From assembly GCF_000801955.1 (NCBI RefSeq), contig NZ_JSZO01000001.1:124001-188000 (forward strand): DNA of 64,000 bases, given 5' to 3'. The DNA is from Ralstonia sp. A12. GTDB taxonomy: Bacteria > Pseudomonadota > Gammaproteobacteria > Burkholderiales > Burkholderiaceae. The position numbers were made by a program, and so were the translations under genes. The stretch's first letter is position 1; every line of letters starts with the position of its first letter. The notes beneath the pieces were generated by a model that did not search any database, was not told the origin of the DNA, and saw nothing but the letters and a program-made list of their open reading frames with translations. Below, one piece after another: positions 24,082-33,211 of this stretch.

Positions 24082-25483
24082 AGGTGTCTCCTTCTTGTCC
24101 ATCGGGTGAATGGATCGCTTGGGCGAGCGTATCTTCCAGGGTTTGCAGCGTGCGGTCGATCAGGGTGTCGGTTTCTTCGTCGGTCAGCACATACGGCGGC
24201 AGCAGATAGACGGTGTTGCCGATGGGGCGCAGCAGCAACCCATGCGTGCGTGCTGTCAGTGCAAAGCGTTCAGCAAAGCGCGCGCCGGCCACTTCAGCGT
24301 GCACATCAAACGCGGTGATCATCCCTGTCTGCCGCAGATGTGCGAAACGCGCGTCGTGCGACAGCGATGCCAGCCCCTGCGCGATGCGTGCGGCGGTCAC
24401 GCGGTTGCGGGCGAAGACATCCTCCTCCGCAAACAAATCCAGCGTGGCGAGCGCCGCCCGGCAAGCCAGCGGATTGCCCGTGTACGAGTGCGAATGCAGG
24501 AAGCTGCGTACCGGTGCGTCGTCATTGAAAGCGTGATAGATCGCATCGCGCGACAGCACGATCGACAGCGGCAGATACCCCCCGCTGATGCCCTTGGACA
24601 GGCAAAGCAGATCCGGCCACACGCCCGCCTGTTCGCATGCGAAGAAGGTGCCGGTGCGGCCGCAGCCGACCGCAATTTCATCGGCAATCCAATGCACGCC
24701 AAATTCATCGCACAGGGCGCGCACGCCACGCAGGTAGCTCACGTCATGCATGGCCATACCGGCGGCGCATTGCACCAGCGGTTCGATGATGACGGCAGCG
24801 ATGGTGCCGGCGTTTGTGCTCAGGCAATCGCGCAAAGCGGCCAGCGCGCGGTCGGCCACGTCGGCGGCGGTTTCACCGGGCGCAGCCAGGCGGGCGTCCG
24901 GCGACGGCACACGGTGCGATTGCAGGATCAGCGGGTCATAGGCATCGCGAAAGATCGCCACATCGGTCACGCCCAGCGCGCCGAGCGTTTCACCGTGGTA
25001 GCCGTGTTCCAGGCAGATGAAGCGGCTGCGCGCGCCCTGCCCTGCATTGCGGTGGGCGTGGAAGCTCATCTTGAGCGCGATTTCCACAGCGGAGGCGCCA
25101 TCCGAGCCAAAGAAGCTGTGGCCGAGCACGCCGCCGGTCAGGTCGATCAGGCGCTCGGCCAACTCCACCGCTGGGCGATGCGTGGCGCCGGCCAGCATGA
25201 CGTGCTCCAGCGAATCGAGCTGCGTCTTGAGCGCGGCATTGATATGCGGATTGGCGTGACCGAACAGGTTGACCCACCACGAGCTGGTGCCGTCCAGGTA
25301 GCGCTTGCCGTCAAAGTCGATCAGCCACGGCCCCTGGCCGCGTGCGATCGGCAGCGGCGGCATGGCATCGAGCCGTGCGTTTTGCGTGCACGGATGCCAG
25401 ACGGCCGCACGACTGCGTGCCTGCCACGCCGTGTTGGCGCTGGGCGCGCCATCGGCTGGCACGGGGATGGGGGGATACGCCAT
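24068..25483 (-). CDS. bioA: Adenosylmethionine-8-amino-7-oxononanoate aminotransferase
   Basis: A 471-residue class III aminotransferase. WHPCTQ near the N-terminus, [15 protein letters not shown], the [18 protein letters not shown] phosphate loop, [11 protein letters not shown] and the PLP lysine in [14 protein letters not shown] mark it as BioA. It converts KAPA to DAPA with S-adenosylmethionine as amino donor. It is the first gene of bioA-bioF-bioD. A stretch of unusually low GC lies upstream; I see no clear BirA- or BioR-type operator there. Confidence 0.95.
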   Translation of the reverse strand: MAYPPIPVPADGAPSANTAWQARSRAAVWHPCTQNARLDAMPPLPIARGQGPWLIDFDGKRYLDGTSSWWVNLFGHANPHINAALKTQLDSLEHVMLAGATHRPAVELAERLIDLTGGVLGHSFFGSDGASAVEIALKMSFHAHRNAGQGARSRFICLEHGYHGETLGALGVTDVAIFRDAYDPLILQSHRVPSPDARLAAPGETAADVADRALAALRDCLSTNAGTIAAVIIEPLVQCAAGMAMHDVSYLRGVRALCDEFGVHWIADEIAVGCGRTGTFFACEQAGVWPDLLCLSKGISGGYLPLSIVLSRDAIYHAFNDDAPVRSFLHSHSYTGNPLACRAALATLDLFAEEDVFARNRVTAARIAQGLASLSHDARFAHLRQTGMITAFDVHAEVAGARFAERFALTARTHGLLLRPIGNTVYLLPPYVLTDEETDTLIDRTLQTLEDTLAQAIHSPDGQEGDTYAIA

Positions 25484-25710
25484 ACGAGGCCTCCTCGAAA
25501 CAGAACCGGGGGATTCGGCGGCGTATGGTAGGGGGCATGTTGATCAAAGAACAAGCCCGCACGTTGGATGAAATTGGCGTCACATAAAAAGCAAAAGCAA
25601 GAAGAAGCGCACTTCTTCGTCGGACGCTCAAGCTCCTGCGTGGAAAACGTGGTTAAAAAATCTTTTGATTTAATTGAAAAAGATATTTTTGAATCACATC
25701 CAATGGCTGC

Positions 25711-26616
25711 TCAATCCGTTTCTGTACCGGTGACGGCCCCCTGCTCCGCCAGCCAATCAAAGAACTGCGCGACATAGGGGGACCGCGGCTCGCCCGCCAC
25801 GCGCGATATCCACCACGTCATGCCCTGCGAACGCTCGTAGCCCGGCAGTTCAACAAGGGTGCCCGCACGCAGCCCGCCGTCGGCGAGGGTCTGCGATAGG
25901 CAGGCGATGCCCACTCCGCGCTCAACGGCGTCCAGCACGAGCCGGGTGTCATCAAAGATGGCGCGCCGTGCGAAGTCGGCCAACGGCCCGCGAAACACGG
26001 CGGCAGTCTGTTCGCCAGTCATGTCCTGCTCTGAACAAACCAGCCCTGCATGCTCGGGATGGCGCTCAAACGGCACCTCCAACAGCCGCGCGGCAACGTT
26101 CCGGCTGGCTACGGTCACCCACGTGTCGGTCAGCAAGGGCTGTTGCTGCAGATCGGTCTGCGGCAGTGGCCGGTCGCTGATGACGATGTCCACCTCAATC
26201 TCATCAACGAAGCGCGCGGATTCATCGCAGGACAGCAATGGGCACAAGCCAGGTACGGCCTCGCACAACGCGCCGATGCGCGGCATGAGCCAGCCGTGCA
26301 ACAGCGGTGCCGGCGCGACCAGCGTCACCAGCCCGGGATCGAGGTACGTGGCAATGCGGCCCAGGCCGCTGCGCAAGGTATCTACCGAGCGCTGCACGGA
26401 GCGCTGGAGCACCTCCCCTGCCACCGTCAGCTCCACCCCGCGGCCAAGGCGCCGGAATAGCGGCTGCCCCAATTGCTCTTCCAGTTGCTGGACTTGATGG
26501 CTGACAGCCGATTGCGACAGGCATAGCTCGTCGGCGGCGCGCGAAAAATTGCCGTGCCGTGCGGCCGCCTCGAAGCCCATCAGCAGCCGGAGCGAGGGGA
26601 TTTTGGGGTTAGCCAT
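25711..26616 (-). CDS. LysR-family regulator, GcvA-like
   Basis: A 301-residue LysR protein. The N-terminal helix-turn-helix (LRLLMGFEAAARHGNFSRAADELCLSQSAVSHQVQQLE, residues about 8-45) is followed by a periplasmic-binding-like effector domain. The start MANPKIPSLR fits GcvA-type members; 21 upstream codons are excluded. It is divergent from the agmatine deiminase-family gene, which it probably controls. The gap holds TTGATAA (near 26629) and TTATCAA (near 26691) in inverted orientation. Confidence 0.9.
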   Translation of the reverse strand: MANPKIPSLRLLMGFEAAARHGNFSRAADELCLSQSAVSHQVQQLEEQLGQPLFRRLGRGVELTVAGEVLQRSVQRSVDTLRSGLGRIATYLDPGLVTLVAPAPLLHGWLMPRIGALCEAVPGLCPLLSCDESARFVDEIEVDIVISDRPLPQTDLQQQPLLTDTWVTVASRNVAARLLEVPFERHPEHAGLVCSEQDMTGEQTAAVFRGPLADFARRAIFDDTRLVLDAVERGVGIACLSQTLADGGLRAGTLVELPGYERSQGMTWWISRVAGEPRSPYVAQFFDWLAEQGAVTGTETD

Positions 26617-26723
26617 GAGATAACTTGATAAATAACGGCAATAAAGCTCAATTTTCTTCCAGGCTCGTGGTGGGCACAATGCGCCAACTTATCAACACGT
26701 GACAACGCCTCGTCGTTTTTCCC

Positions 26724-27863
26724 ATGTCCCGCACCCGCCGCCAGTTTCTCCGTACCTCCGTATCCACCGCCTATTCCGTGATGGCCGCCTCCATGCTCGG
26801 CGCCTGCGGTGAGAGCATCGGGCAGGAAGACGGCCCCACCACCGCGCCGCAGCAGTCCTCGACGGTTTGGACCATGCCGGACGAAGCCGCGCCGCACGTC
26901 GGCACGTGGATGGCGTTTGCCGCGTCGGATGCCATCTGGGGCAATCGGCTCAAAGGTCCGGTGCAGGACGCGCTCGCCCGCATTGCCAACGCGATCGTCC
27001 AGTTCGAGCCGGTTCACATGTTGGTTGGCGAGCGCGACTTGGCCGCGGCACGCCAGAAATGTGATCCGCGCGTCAACTTGATCGTGCAGGCCGTTGATGA
27101 TTTGTGGATGCGCGACTCCGGCCCCGTTTTCGTCAAAAGCCCGGGTGGTGAGTTGGGGGCGGTCAACTTCAATTTCAGCGGCTGGGGCGGCAAGCAGGTG
27201 CATGCGCTCGACAGTCAGGTGGCAGCCGGTGTGGCGAGTCGTGCACGCGCCCGCCTGATCGGCACCAAGCTCGTGCTGGAAGGTGGCGCCATCGAGGTAG
27301 ACGGCAACGGGACGGCCATCCTGGCGGAAAGCTGCGTGCTCAACCGCAACCGCAATCCGGGCCTGACCAAGCCTGACTGCGAACAAGCGCTCAAAAACCT
27401 GCTGGGCCTGCGCAAGATCATCTGGCTGCCGGGCATTGCTGGCCGCGATATCACCGACGGTCATGTCGATTTCTATGCACGCTTTGCACGCCCGGGCACG
27501 GTCTTCGCTGCCAGCGATACCGATCCCACGTCGTACGACCACGCGGTGACCCGCCAGCACCTGCAGATCCTGCGTCAGGCTACGGATGCGGACAACAAAC
27601 CACTGACGGTGATTGAGTTGCCCGCACCGGAGAAAGTCCGTCCTGCCTTCGACAACCGCGACTTTGCGGCCGGCTACGTCAACTTTTACGTGTGCAACGG
27701 CGGCGTGGTGATCCCTGAGTTTGGTGACGGCCAGGCCGATGCCGTGGCCAAGCAGCGCATTGCGGCCGCGTTCCCAGGGCGCACCGTAGTGCAGGTCAAC
27801 ATCGACCCGATTGCGGCCGGCGGCGGTGGAATCCACTGCACATCGCAGCAATGGCCGGCCTGA
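26724..27863 (+). CDS. Agmatine deiminase-family protein exported by Tat, probable lipoprotein
   Basis: A 379-residue protein of the agmatine deiminase / bacterial peptidyl-arginine deiminase family. Conserved active-site segments are DDLWMRDSGPVFV, LEGGAIEVDGNGT, DITDGHVDFYARF and the catalytic cysteine C372 in GGGGIHCTSQQ. The N-terminus MSRTRRQFLRTS has the twin-arginine motif RRQFL, and LGAC (Cys28) is a lipobox, so the enzyme should be exported folded and lipid-anchored. It would deiminate agmatine or a guanidino compound outside the cytoplasm. It is divergent from a LysR gene. Confidence 0.88.
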   Translation: MSRTRRQFLRTSVSTAYSVMAASMLGACGESIGQEDGPTTAPQQSSTVWTMPDEAAPHVGTWMAFAASDAIWGNRLKGPVQDALARIANAIVQFEPVHMLVGERDLAAARQKCDPRVNLIVQAVDDLWMRDSGPVFVKSPGGELGAVNFNFSGWGGKQVHALDSQVAAGVASRARARLIGTKLVLEGGAIEVDGNGTAILAESCVLNRNRNPGLTKPDCEQALKNLLGLRKIIWLPGIAGRDITDGHVDFYARFARPGTVFAASDTDPTSYDHAVTRQHLQILRQATDADNKPLTVIELPAPEKVRPAFDNRDFAAGYVNFYVCNGGVVIPEFGDGQADAVAKQRIAAAFPGRTVVQVNIDPIAAGGGGIHCTSQQWPA

Positions 27864-27918
27864 CGGATTATTTACTTCTGGTGATGTTCAGAATGGACTG
27901 AATGTTTGCGCTGCATCA

Positions 27919-27960
27919 TTGCTCAACCCTAGGGATAACCCTATACTCGGGAAAACCCTA
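27919..27960 (+). promoter_or_regulatory. Promoter with tandem GGG-N4-CCC dyads for a small gene
   Basis: A -35-like TTGCTC (27919-27924) and -10-like TATACT (27942-27947) are 17 bp apart. One dyad, GGG-ATAA-CCC (27932-27941), fills the spacer, and a second, GGG-AAAA-CCC (27949-27958), covers the likely start point. AACCCTA occurs three times (27925, 27937 and 27954). This placement is what a repressor would use. A related arrangement precedes the small gene at 44746. Confidence 0.6.
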
Positions 27961-27984
27961 GATAACGCACTGAGAGAGAACATC

Positions 27985-28152
27985 ATGATCCAGCAAGCCT
28001 ATTACACCCCGAAGTTCGCCGGCGAAGCCCAAGTTCAAGCCGCTCGTCGTCCGTCGCTGCTGCGTGCAGTCATCAACTACTTCCGCAAGGGTTGGGATGA
28101 CAACCTGGCGTACGCTGAAGTGGTTGGCAAGTCGGGCTCGTACCTCGGCTAA
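27985..28152 (+). CDS. Small orphan protein, 55 residues
   Basis: The frame reads MIQQAYYTPKFAGEAQVQAA and ends KSGSYLG. Residues about 22-36 (RPSLLRAVINYFRKGW) form a basic amphipathic helix. Coding bias fits the region, GAGAGAGAA lies upstream of the ATG, a strong promoter precedes it and a perfect terminator follows, so I regard it as real although it is short. I do not recognise a family. The matching promoter design at 44655-44735 suggests it belongs to a common regulon of small proteins. Confidence 0.75.
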   Translation: MIQQAYYTPKFAGEAQVQAARRPSLLRAVINYFRKGWDDNLAYAEVVGKSGSYLG

Positions 28153-28198
28153 ACGTCACGGCTGAATCTTCAGCCATGCCGCAACGGCACATCGCGAA

Positions 28199-28226
28199 AC
28201 AAAACGGCGCATTGGCGCCGTTTTGT
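28199..28226. terminator. Bidirectional intrinsic terminator
   Basis: A perfect 12-bp stem ACAAAACGGCGC / GCGCCGTTTTGT with an ATTG loop. The + strand continues into TTTT and the minus strand has A-rich flanks. It ends the small gene at 28152 on the + strand and the benE end of the benzoate operon on the minus strand. Confidence 0.88.
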
Positions 28227-28237
28227 TTTGGGGCGAA

Positions 28238-29434
28238 TCATCGACGCGCCGGCTTGAGTATCAGCGCCGCCACCGAGCCAATCACGATGCCCCAGAACGC
28301 CGAGCCCAGCCCGAACAGCGTCAACCCCGACGCCGTGGCCAGAAAGGTGATGATCGACGCCTCCCGATGCTCACCGTCCTCGATTGCGCCCATCACGTTC
28401 GATGCGATAGCGCCAATCAGCGCCAACCCGGCCAGGATCGCGACGAACGGTTTGGGCAGCGCCGCAAACAGCATCACGATGGCACCCGCAAACGTGCCGC
28501 CAATCAGATAGAACACCCCGTTGGCGATGCCGGCCACGTAGCGTTTGGCCGGGTCGTCGTGCGCATCTTTGCCGGTGCACAGCGCTGCGGTAATCGCTGC
28601 AATCACGATGGTGATTCCGCCGAAGAACGCCACGGCAATCGACGCCACGCTGGTGGCTGTCATGATCGGGCGGGCTGGCGTGTCGTAGCCCGAGCCACGC
28701 AGCACCGCCATGCCCGGCAGGAACTGCCCTGTCAGGCTGACGACGACCAACGGAATGGCCAAGCTCAGCGTCGAACTCACGGTCCAATGCGGCGCGATGA
28801 AAACCGGGCGAGCCAGCGCGAACGACACCCCATCGAAATGCGTCAGGCCCAGTGCCATCGCCAGCGCAGTCCCCGCCAGCAACACCACCACGATGCAGTA
28901 GCGCGGCCACCAGCGCCGGCCCAGCACATAGACCGTAATCATGGAGAACGCCAGCACCGGCATGGCAGAAGCGGCAGCAAAAGCGTGCGTGCCGAACTGG
29001 AACAGGATGCCCGCCATCATGCCGGCGGCAATGCCCTTGGGAATCAGCCGCATCAGCCGATCGAACGTGCCCGACACGCCGATCAGCAAAAGGATGATCG
29101 CCGCCGTGATGTACGCCCCCACCGCTTCGTTGAGCGACAGCGCTGGGAACAACGACACCAGCAACGCCGTCCCCGGCGCCGACCACGCGGTCACCACCGG
29201 CGCCTTCCACCGCCAGCTTGCGTAGATGCCGGACACGGCTGCACCGATGGAAATCGCCCAGACCCATGACGTGACCATCGCATCCGGCATGTGCGCGGCC
29301 TGCGCCGCCTGAAAGAAGATGACCAGCGGCCCGGCGTACGAAATCAGCACTGCCAGAAAGCCTGCCGCAACGGCAGAGATCGACCAATCAGAGAGAACGC
29401 CGCGCGGCGTGGCTTGGGTGCTCAGAGGTTGCAT
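28238..29434 (-). CDS. benE: Benzoate/H+ symporter, BenE family
   Basis: A 398-residue membrane protein with about 11-12 helices and the BenE motifs WRWKAPVVTAWSAPGTALLV, PKGIAAGMMAGILFQFG and ITAALCTGKDAHDDP. It imports benzoate with protons. I use the ATG at 29434; a GTG at 29443 is also in frame. It lies 15 nt after the benK-like gene at the end of the nine-gene benzoate unit, immediately before a strong terminator. The operon therefore has two unrelated benzoate permeases. Confidence 0.92.
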   Translation of the reverse strand: MQPLSTQATPRGVLSDWSISAVAAGFLAVLISYAGPLVIFFQAAQAAHMPDAMVTSWVWAISIGAAVSGIYASWRWKAPVVTAWSAPGTALLVSLFPALSLNEAVGAYITAAIILLLIGVSGTFDRLMRLIPKGIAAGMMAGILFQFGTHAFAAASAMPVLAFSMITVYVLGRRWWPRYCIVVVLLAGTALAMALGLTHFDGVSFALARPVFIAPHWTVSSTLSLAIPLVVVSLTGQFLPGMAVLRGSGYDTPARPIMTATSVASIAVAFFGGITIVIAAITAALCTGKDAHDDPAKRYVAGIANGVFYLIGGTFAGAIVMLFAALPKPFVAILAGLALIGAIASNVMGAIEDGEHREASIITFLATASGLTLFGLGSAFWGIVIGSVAALILKPARR

Positions 29435-29449
29435 CGTGGGCACCCCGCG

Positions 29450-30769
29450 TCAGCGCGCAATGACCGAAGCCGACCGCTGGTGATTGATGAACGCCACCGC
29501 AATCGTGGCAATCACTGCCGGCACGGCCATGGCGAAGAAGTTGTGGTGCAGCGGCAGCGCCATCCCCACCAGCATGCCGATGACGATGGGCGCGAGAATC
29601 GCCCCGCTGCGCCCAACGCCCGATGCCCAGCCGATGCCGGTGGAGCGGATGCTCATCGGATAGAACTGCCCAGCGTAGGCGTACGTGACGATCTGCGTGC
29701 CAATGGTGCAGCCGCCGGCCACGGCCACCAGCAGGTACAGCGCTTCGGTCGAGGTCTTGACACCAAGCAGCGCGATCGACACGGCCGCCAGCGCATACAT
29801 GGCCATCAGCACGTACTTGATGTTGAAGCGATCCGCCAACCATCCGCCGCCGATGGCACCCAGCATGGCGCCAAAGTTCAGCACCAGCACAAAAGTGAGC
29901 GCCGAACCCAGGCTATAGCCCGCTGATGCCATCAGCTTGGTCAGCCACGAACTGAGCGCGTAGACCATGAACAGGCACATGAAGAAAGCGATCCAGAACA
30001 TGGCTGTGCTGAAGCCGCGTCCATCCTGGAACAGCTTGCCCAGTGGGGCCTCGTTGCCGCGATCGGCTTCGGGCAGGACCAAGGTATCGTCCGGCTGTAG
30101 TGCGGTGCCTGGGCTGAGCTTGCGCACGATCTCTCGCACGGCATCGAGCTTGCCTATGCGCAGCAGGAACGGCATCGACTCCGGCAGCCACCGCAGGATG
30201 GCCGGCACCAGCAGCACCGGCAACCCCGCCGCGATGAACACCGATTGCCAGCCATAGCGCTCCAGCAACCCCTTGCCCAGCAGCGCCGCCAGCATGCCGC
30301 CGACCGAATAGCCACTGAACATCAGTGTGACGAGCGTGCTGCGCACCTTGCGCGGCGAATACTCCGTCATCTGCGCCACGACATTCGGCATCACGCCGCC
30401 AATGCCCAGACCAGCCAGAAATCGCGCCACGCTGAAGGTGAGCGGATCGGTGGCAAAGCCAGCTGCTGCCGTAAACACACTGAACAGCACGATGCACACC
30501 GCAATCGCCCAGCGCCGGCCGATGCGGTCGGCAATCGTGCCGAGAAAGATCGCGCCGAACATCATCCCGAACAGCGCCGCGCTGACCATGAAGCCAGCGC
30601 TGGTGGGCGTCACGCCCATGTCTTTCATGATGGACGGCAGCGCAATGCCCGCGATGGCGAGGTCATAGCCGTCAAAGATGATGATGAGCGCGCACCAGAA
30701 CAGCGTGATGGCGTGGAAGCGGCCGAACCGGGCGTGGTCGGCCACTGCGTGCAGGTCGATCTGACGCAT
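29450..30769 (-). CDS. benK: Aromatic acid:H+ symporter, MFS (BenK-like)
   Basis: A 439-residue major-facilitator protein with 12 helices. The AAHS subfamily landmarks are DGYDLAIAGIALP in helix 1, the loop GTIADRIGRRWAI between helices 2 and 3, and MPNVVAQMTEYSPRKVRSTLVTLMF in the fourth helix region. These match BenK and PcaK rather than sugar or drug carriers; the benzoate context favours BenK. AAAGGAGA lies before the ATG at 30769; the longer frame from 30895 overlaps benD and is not used. Confidence 0.9.
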   Translation of the reverse strand: MRQIDLHAVADHARFGRFHAITLFWCALIIIFDGYDLAIAGIALPSIMKDMGVTPTSAGFMVSAALFGMMFGAIFLGTIADRIGRRWAIAVCIVLFSVFTAAAGFATDPLTFSVARFLAGLGIGGVMPNVVAQMTEYSPRKVRSTLVTLMFSGYSVGGMLAALLGKGLLERYGWQSVFIAAGLPVLLVPAILRWLPESMPFLLRIGKLDAVREIVRKLSPGTALQPDDTLVLPEADRGNEAPLGKLFQDGRGFSTAMFWIAFFMCLFMVYALSSWLTKLMASAGYSLGSALTFVLVLNFGAMLGAIGGGWLADRFNIKYVLMAMYALAAVSIALLGVKTSTEALYLLVAVAGGCTIGTQIVTYAYAGQFYPMSIRSTGIGWASGVGRSGAILAPIVIGMLVGMALPLHHNFFAMAVPAVIATIAVAFINHQRSASVIAR

Positions 30770-30872
30770 GGGTGGTCTCCTTTGGTGTTGTTCTTCTGAA
30801 GGCGTGGTCGCCTTTCTCGTGCTGGGTTGGTTTCTTCGACTGATGGCGCGCTCTGCCGGCGCGCTGCAAGCT

Positions 30873-31655
30873 TCAACCCAGGTCTCCGCCCCCAACCGGC
30901 AACACCGTCCCGGTGATGTACGAGGCCTCGTCCGAAGCCAGAAACAGGATCGCCCGCACTTGCTCGTCGATCGTGCCGTAGCGGTGCATCAGGCTGCTGG
31001 CAAGGGTCTGGTCGACAATGCCTTGGTACCAGACGGTTTCCTGTTCCGACATGGGTGCCGCGTTGCGCGGAATCTTGCGCGGCGGCGCCTCCGTGCCACC
31101 CGTGGCGACGGCGTTGACGCGGATGTTGTCTTCCGCATGCTCCAACGCCAGGCTGGCTGTGAGTGCGTTGACACCGCCCTTGGCCGCCGAATACGGAATC
31201 CGATAGATGCCACGCGTGGCGATCGACGACACGTTCACGATCGCACCCTGTTTGCGCTCCACCATGTGCGGCAGCACCGCGCGGCAGCACCACAGTGTCG
31301 GAAACAGCGAGCGGCGGATTTCCGCCTCGATCTGCGCCTCTTCATAGTGCTGATACGGCTTGGCCCAGATCGTTCCGCCGACGTTGTTGATGAGCACATC
31401 AATGCGGCCAAAGGCGTCGATCGCTGCCTGCACGGCGTGCTGCGCACCAGCGTAGGTTTCGAGATCCGCCGTGGTGGCGTGGGCGTGGCCGCCCGCTGCC
31501 GCAATCTCGGCCTGCACTTCGTGGACGAGTTCGGCGCGATCCACCAGCAGCACCTGGGCGCCCTCTTTTGCGGCCGCCATTGCCACGCCGCGCCCGATGC
31601 CCTGTGCCGCGCCAGTCACGACGACGGCCTTGCCTGAGAATCGTTGCATGCTCAT
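30873..31655 (-). CDS. benD: Benzoate cis-diol dehydrogenase
   Basis: A 260-residue short-chain dehydrogenase. It has the cofactor loop TGAAQGIGRG, NNVGG, the catalytic serine in NVSSIA and YSAAKGG for the Tyr-x3-Lys pair. In this operon it must oxidise 1,2-dihydroxycyclohexa-3,5-diene-1-carboxylate to catechol and CO2 with NAD+. The ATG at 31655 overlaps the benC stop by ATGA. The 103-nt gap before benK is the largest between two ben genes but holds no terminator. Confidence 0.94.
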   Translation of the reverse strand: MSMQRFSGKAVVVTGAAQGIGRGVAMAAAKEGAQVLLVDRAELVHEVQAEIAAAGGHAHATTADLETYAGAQHAVQAAIDAFGRIDVLINNVGGTIWAKPYQHYEEAQIEAEIRRSLFPTLWCCRAVLPHMVERKQGAIVNVSSIATRGIYRIPYSAAKGGVNALTASLALEHAEDNIRVNAVATGGTEAPPRKIPRNAAPMSEQETVWYQGIVDQTLASSLMHRYGTIDEQVRAILFLASDEASYITGTVLPVGGGDLG

Positions 31656-32683
31656 GCCGCCTTGGAAGTCATGTTGGCTGCGTTGGGGGTGAACTTTTCG
31701 TAGTGGAAGCTATTGGGCTTCACACCTGCGTCGTCAAAGTACTTGCGCACGGCATCGACCATTGGCGGCGGCCCGCACAGATAGACATCCACGTCACCAT
31801 CGTTCAGGGCATCGGCCGGGATGTGCTGCGTCACCCAGCCCTTGCGCGGGTGGCTCGATGCGACATCGGCCACGACGGTGGCGTAGGTGAAATTCGGCAA
31901 CCTCGCCGCGTAGGCGTCGATCGCGTCGACCTGCACCAGATCGAGATCACGGGTCACGCCATAGATCAGATGCACCTGCTGCTGCGAGTTGCTGCGCGTC
32001 AGCACTTCGAGCATCGACAGGAACGGCGCGAGGCCCGTGCCGCCGGCCAAGAACAACAGCGGCCGCTGCACGTCGCGCAGATAGAAGCTGCCAAGCGGCC
32101 CCTGCAGATCGAGCTTGTCGCCCGGCCGCGCGGCTTCGAGCCAGTTGCTCATCACGCCGCCGGGAATCTTCTTGATCAGGAAGCTGACCTTCGCTTCCCC
32201 CGGCGCCGATGAGAACGAATACGAGCGGTGCTGGCCGCTGCCGGGCACGCCGATGTTGACGTACTGGCCGGGCAGGAACACCGGCGCCGTGGCATCCACG
32301 TCCAGTTCGAGCACGACAGCGGCATCGTTGTGCAACTCGACTTTCGACAGTGTTGCCCCGAAGCTGCTCTGCCCAGTCTTGCAGGTGGTCGACGTGGTCG
32401 GTACCGCGATCACGCAATCGCTCTGCGGCACCATCTGGCACGTCAGGACGAGGCCGGTGTTCTTCTCGTCTTCGGTCAGCGCGTCTTCGATGTAGTCGTC
32501 ACCGAGGTCGTAGCTGCCGCTCTCGGCACGGCACTTGCAGGTTCCGCAAACGCCATCGGAGCAGTCCATCGGCAGGTTGATCTTGGCGCGGAAGGCGGCA
32601 TCGAGCACCTTCTCCCCCGCTTTGCAGTCGATGAAACGGGTGACGCCGTCCTCGAAATTCAATGCAACTTTGAAACTGGACAT
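31652..32683 (-). CDS. benC: Benzoate 1,2-dioxygenase reductase
   Basis: A 343-residue electron-transfer protein. The N-terminal plant-type ferredoxin has the [2Fe-2S] cysteines C41, C46, C49 and C82. The FAD domain has RSYSFSS and the NAD domain GGTGLAPFLSML and YLCGPPPMVDA. It passes electrons from NADH to the Rieske centre of BenAB. Length and domain order are normal for the class IB reductase of benzoate and anthranilate dioxygenases. It lies 39 nt after benB and overlaps benD. Confidence 0.95.
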   Translation of the reverse strand: MSSFKVALNFEDGVTRFIDCKAGEKVLDAAFRAKINLPMDCSDGVCGTCKCRAESGSYDLGDDYIEDALTEDEKNTGLVLTCQMVPQSDCVIAVPTTSTTCKTGQSSFGATLSKVELHNDAAVVLELDVDATAPVFLPGQYVNIGVPGSGQHRSYSFSSAPGEAKVSFLIKKIPGGVMSNWLEAARPGDKLDLQGPLGSFYLRDVQRPLLFLAGGTGLAPFLSMLEVLTRSNSQQQVHLIYGVTRDLDLVQVDAIDAYAARLPNFTYATVVADVASSHPRKGWVTQHIPADALNDGDVDVYLCGPPPMVDAVRKYFDDAGVKPNSFHYEKFTPNAANMTSKAA

Positions 32684-32722
32684 GGGATACCTCTGCTGCC
32701 GTTGGTGCGTATGAACCCGACG

Positions 32723-33211
32723 TCAAACGTGATAGACGTCGAGCACCTGCCGGATGTAGTCGTTCTTCAGGACGATCTTCTTGGATGCGATCAGGAAGCC
32801 ATCACCGGCGCGGCGCAGGGTGACGAACATCGTGCCGAAGAAGTGGTCGGTGGCCTTGTACCGGTGGCTGAGCGTGTGGAAGTTGTAGCGCACGTCGACA
32901 GCATCGTCGCGGTCGGCCAGGACTTCCACGTTGGTGATGCTGTGGTTGGTTCTCGGCTCCGGCGTTGAGGCACCGCTGCGCTCGGTCTTGATGCGGAAGA
33001 CGCGATCCTCAAGCCCGCAGCGATTCCCGTAGTACATCAACGAGATCTGGCTTTGAGGGTCGTCGGTCAACTGGTCGTCGTCATCCCAGGCGGGCATCCA
33101 GTACGTGACGTCTTCGGCGTAGCACTCCAGCCATGCGTCCCACTGGCGGTCGTCGAGCAGTCGCGCCTCGCGGTACAAGGCCGCGCAGATGTTCTGGTAA
33201 TCGGCGCTCAT
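32723..33211 (-). CDS. benB: Benzoate 1,2-dioxygenase small (beta) subunit
   Basis: A 162-residue NTF2-fold subunit with the typical segments [28 protein letters not shown] and [10 protein letters not shown]. It has no metal site and holds the alpha3-beta3 hexamer together. Its start overlaps the benA stop by 4 nt (ATGA), so the two subunits are made in matched amounts. Confidence 0.95.
   Translation of the reverse strand: MSADYQNICAALYREARLLDDRQWDAWLECYAEDVTYWMPAWDDDDQLTDDPQSQISLMYYGNRCGLEDRVFRIKTERSGASTPEPRTNHSITNVEVLADRDDAVDVRYNFHTLSHRYKATDHFFGTMFVTLRRAGDGFLIASKKIVLKNDYIRQVLDVYHV

Noticed and set aside
25484-25567. Looked for a BirA or BioR operator ahead of bioA.
   Set aside because: Only a short TTGATCAA dyad is seen; neither the TTGTAAACC-type nor the TTATMKATAA-type site is present.
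25568-25777. 69-codon + strand frame in the low-GC patch.
   Set aside because: No ribosome site, its 3' part is antisense to the LysR gene, and its codon use is unlike the region.
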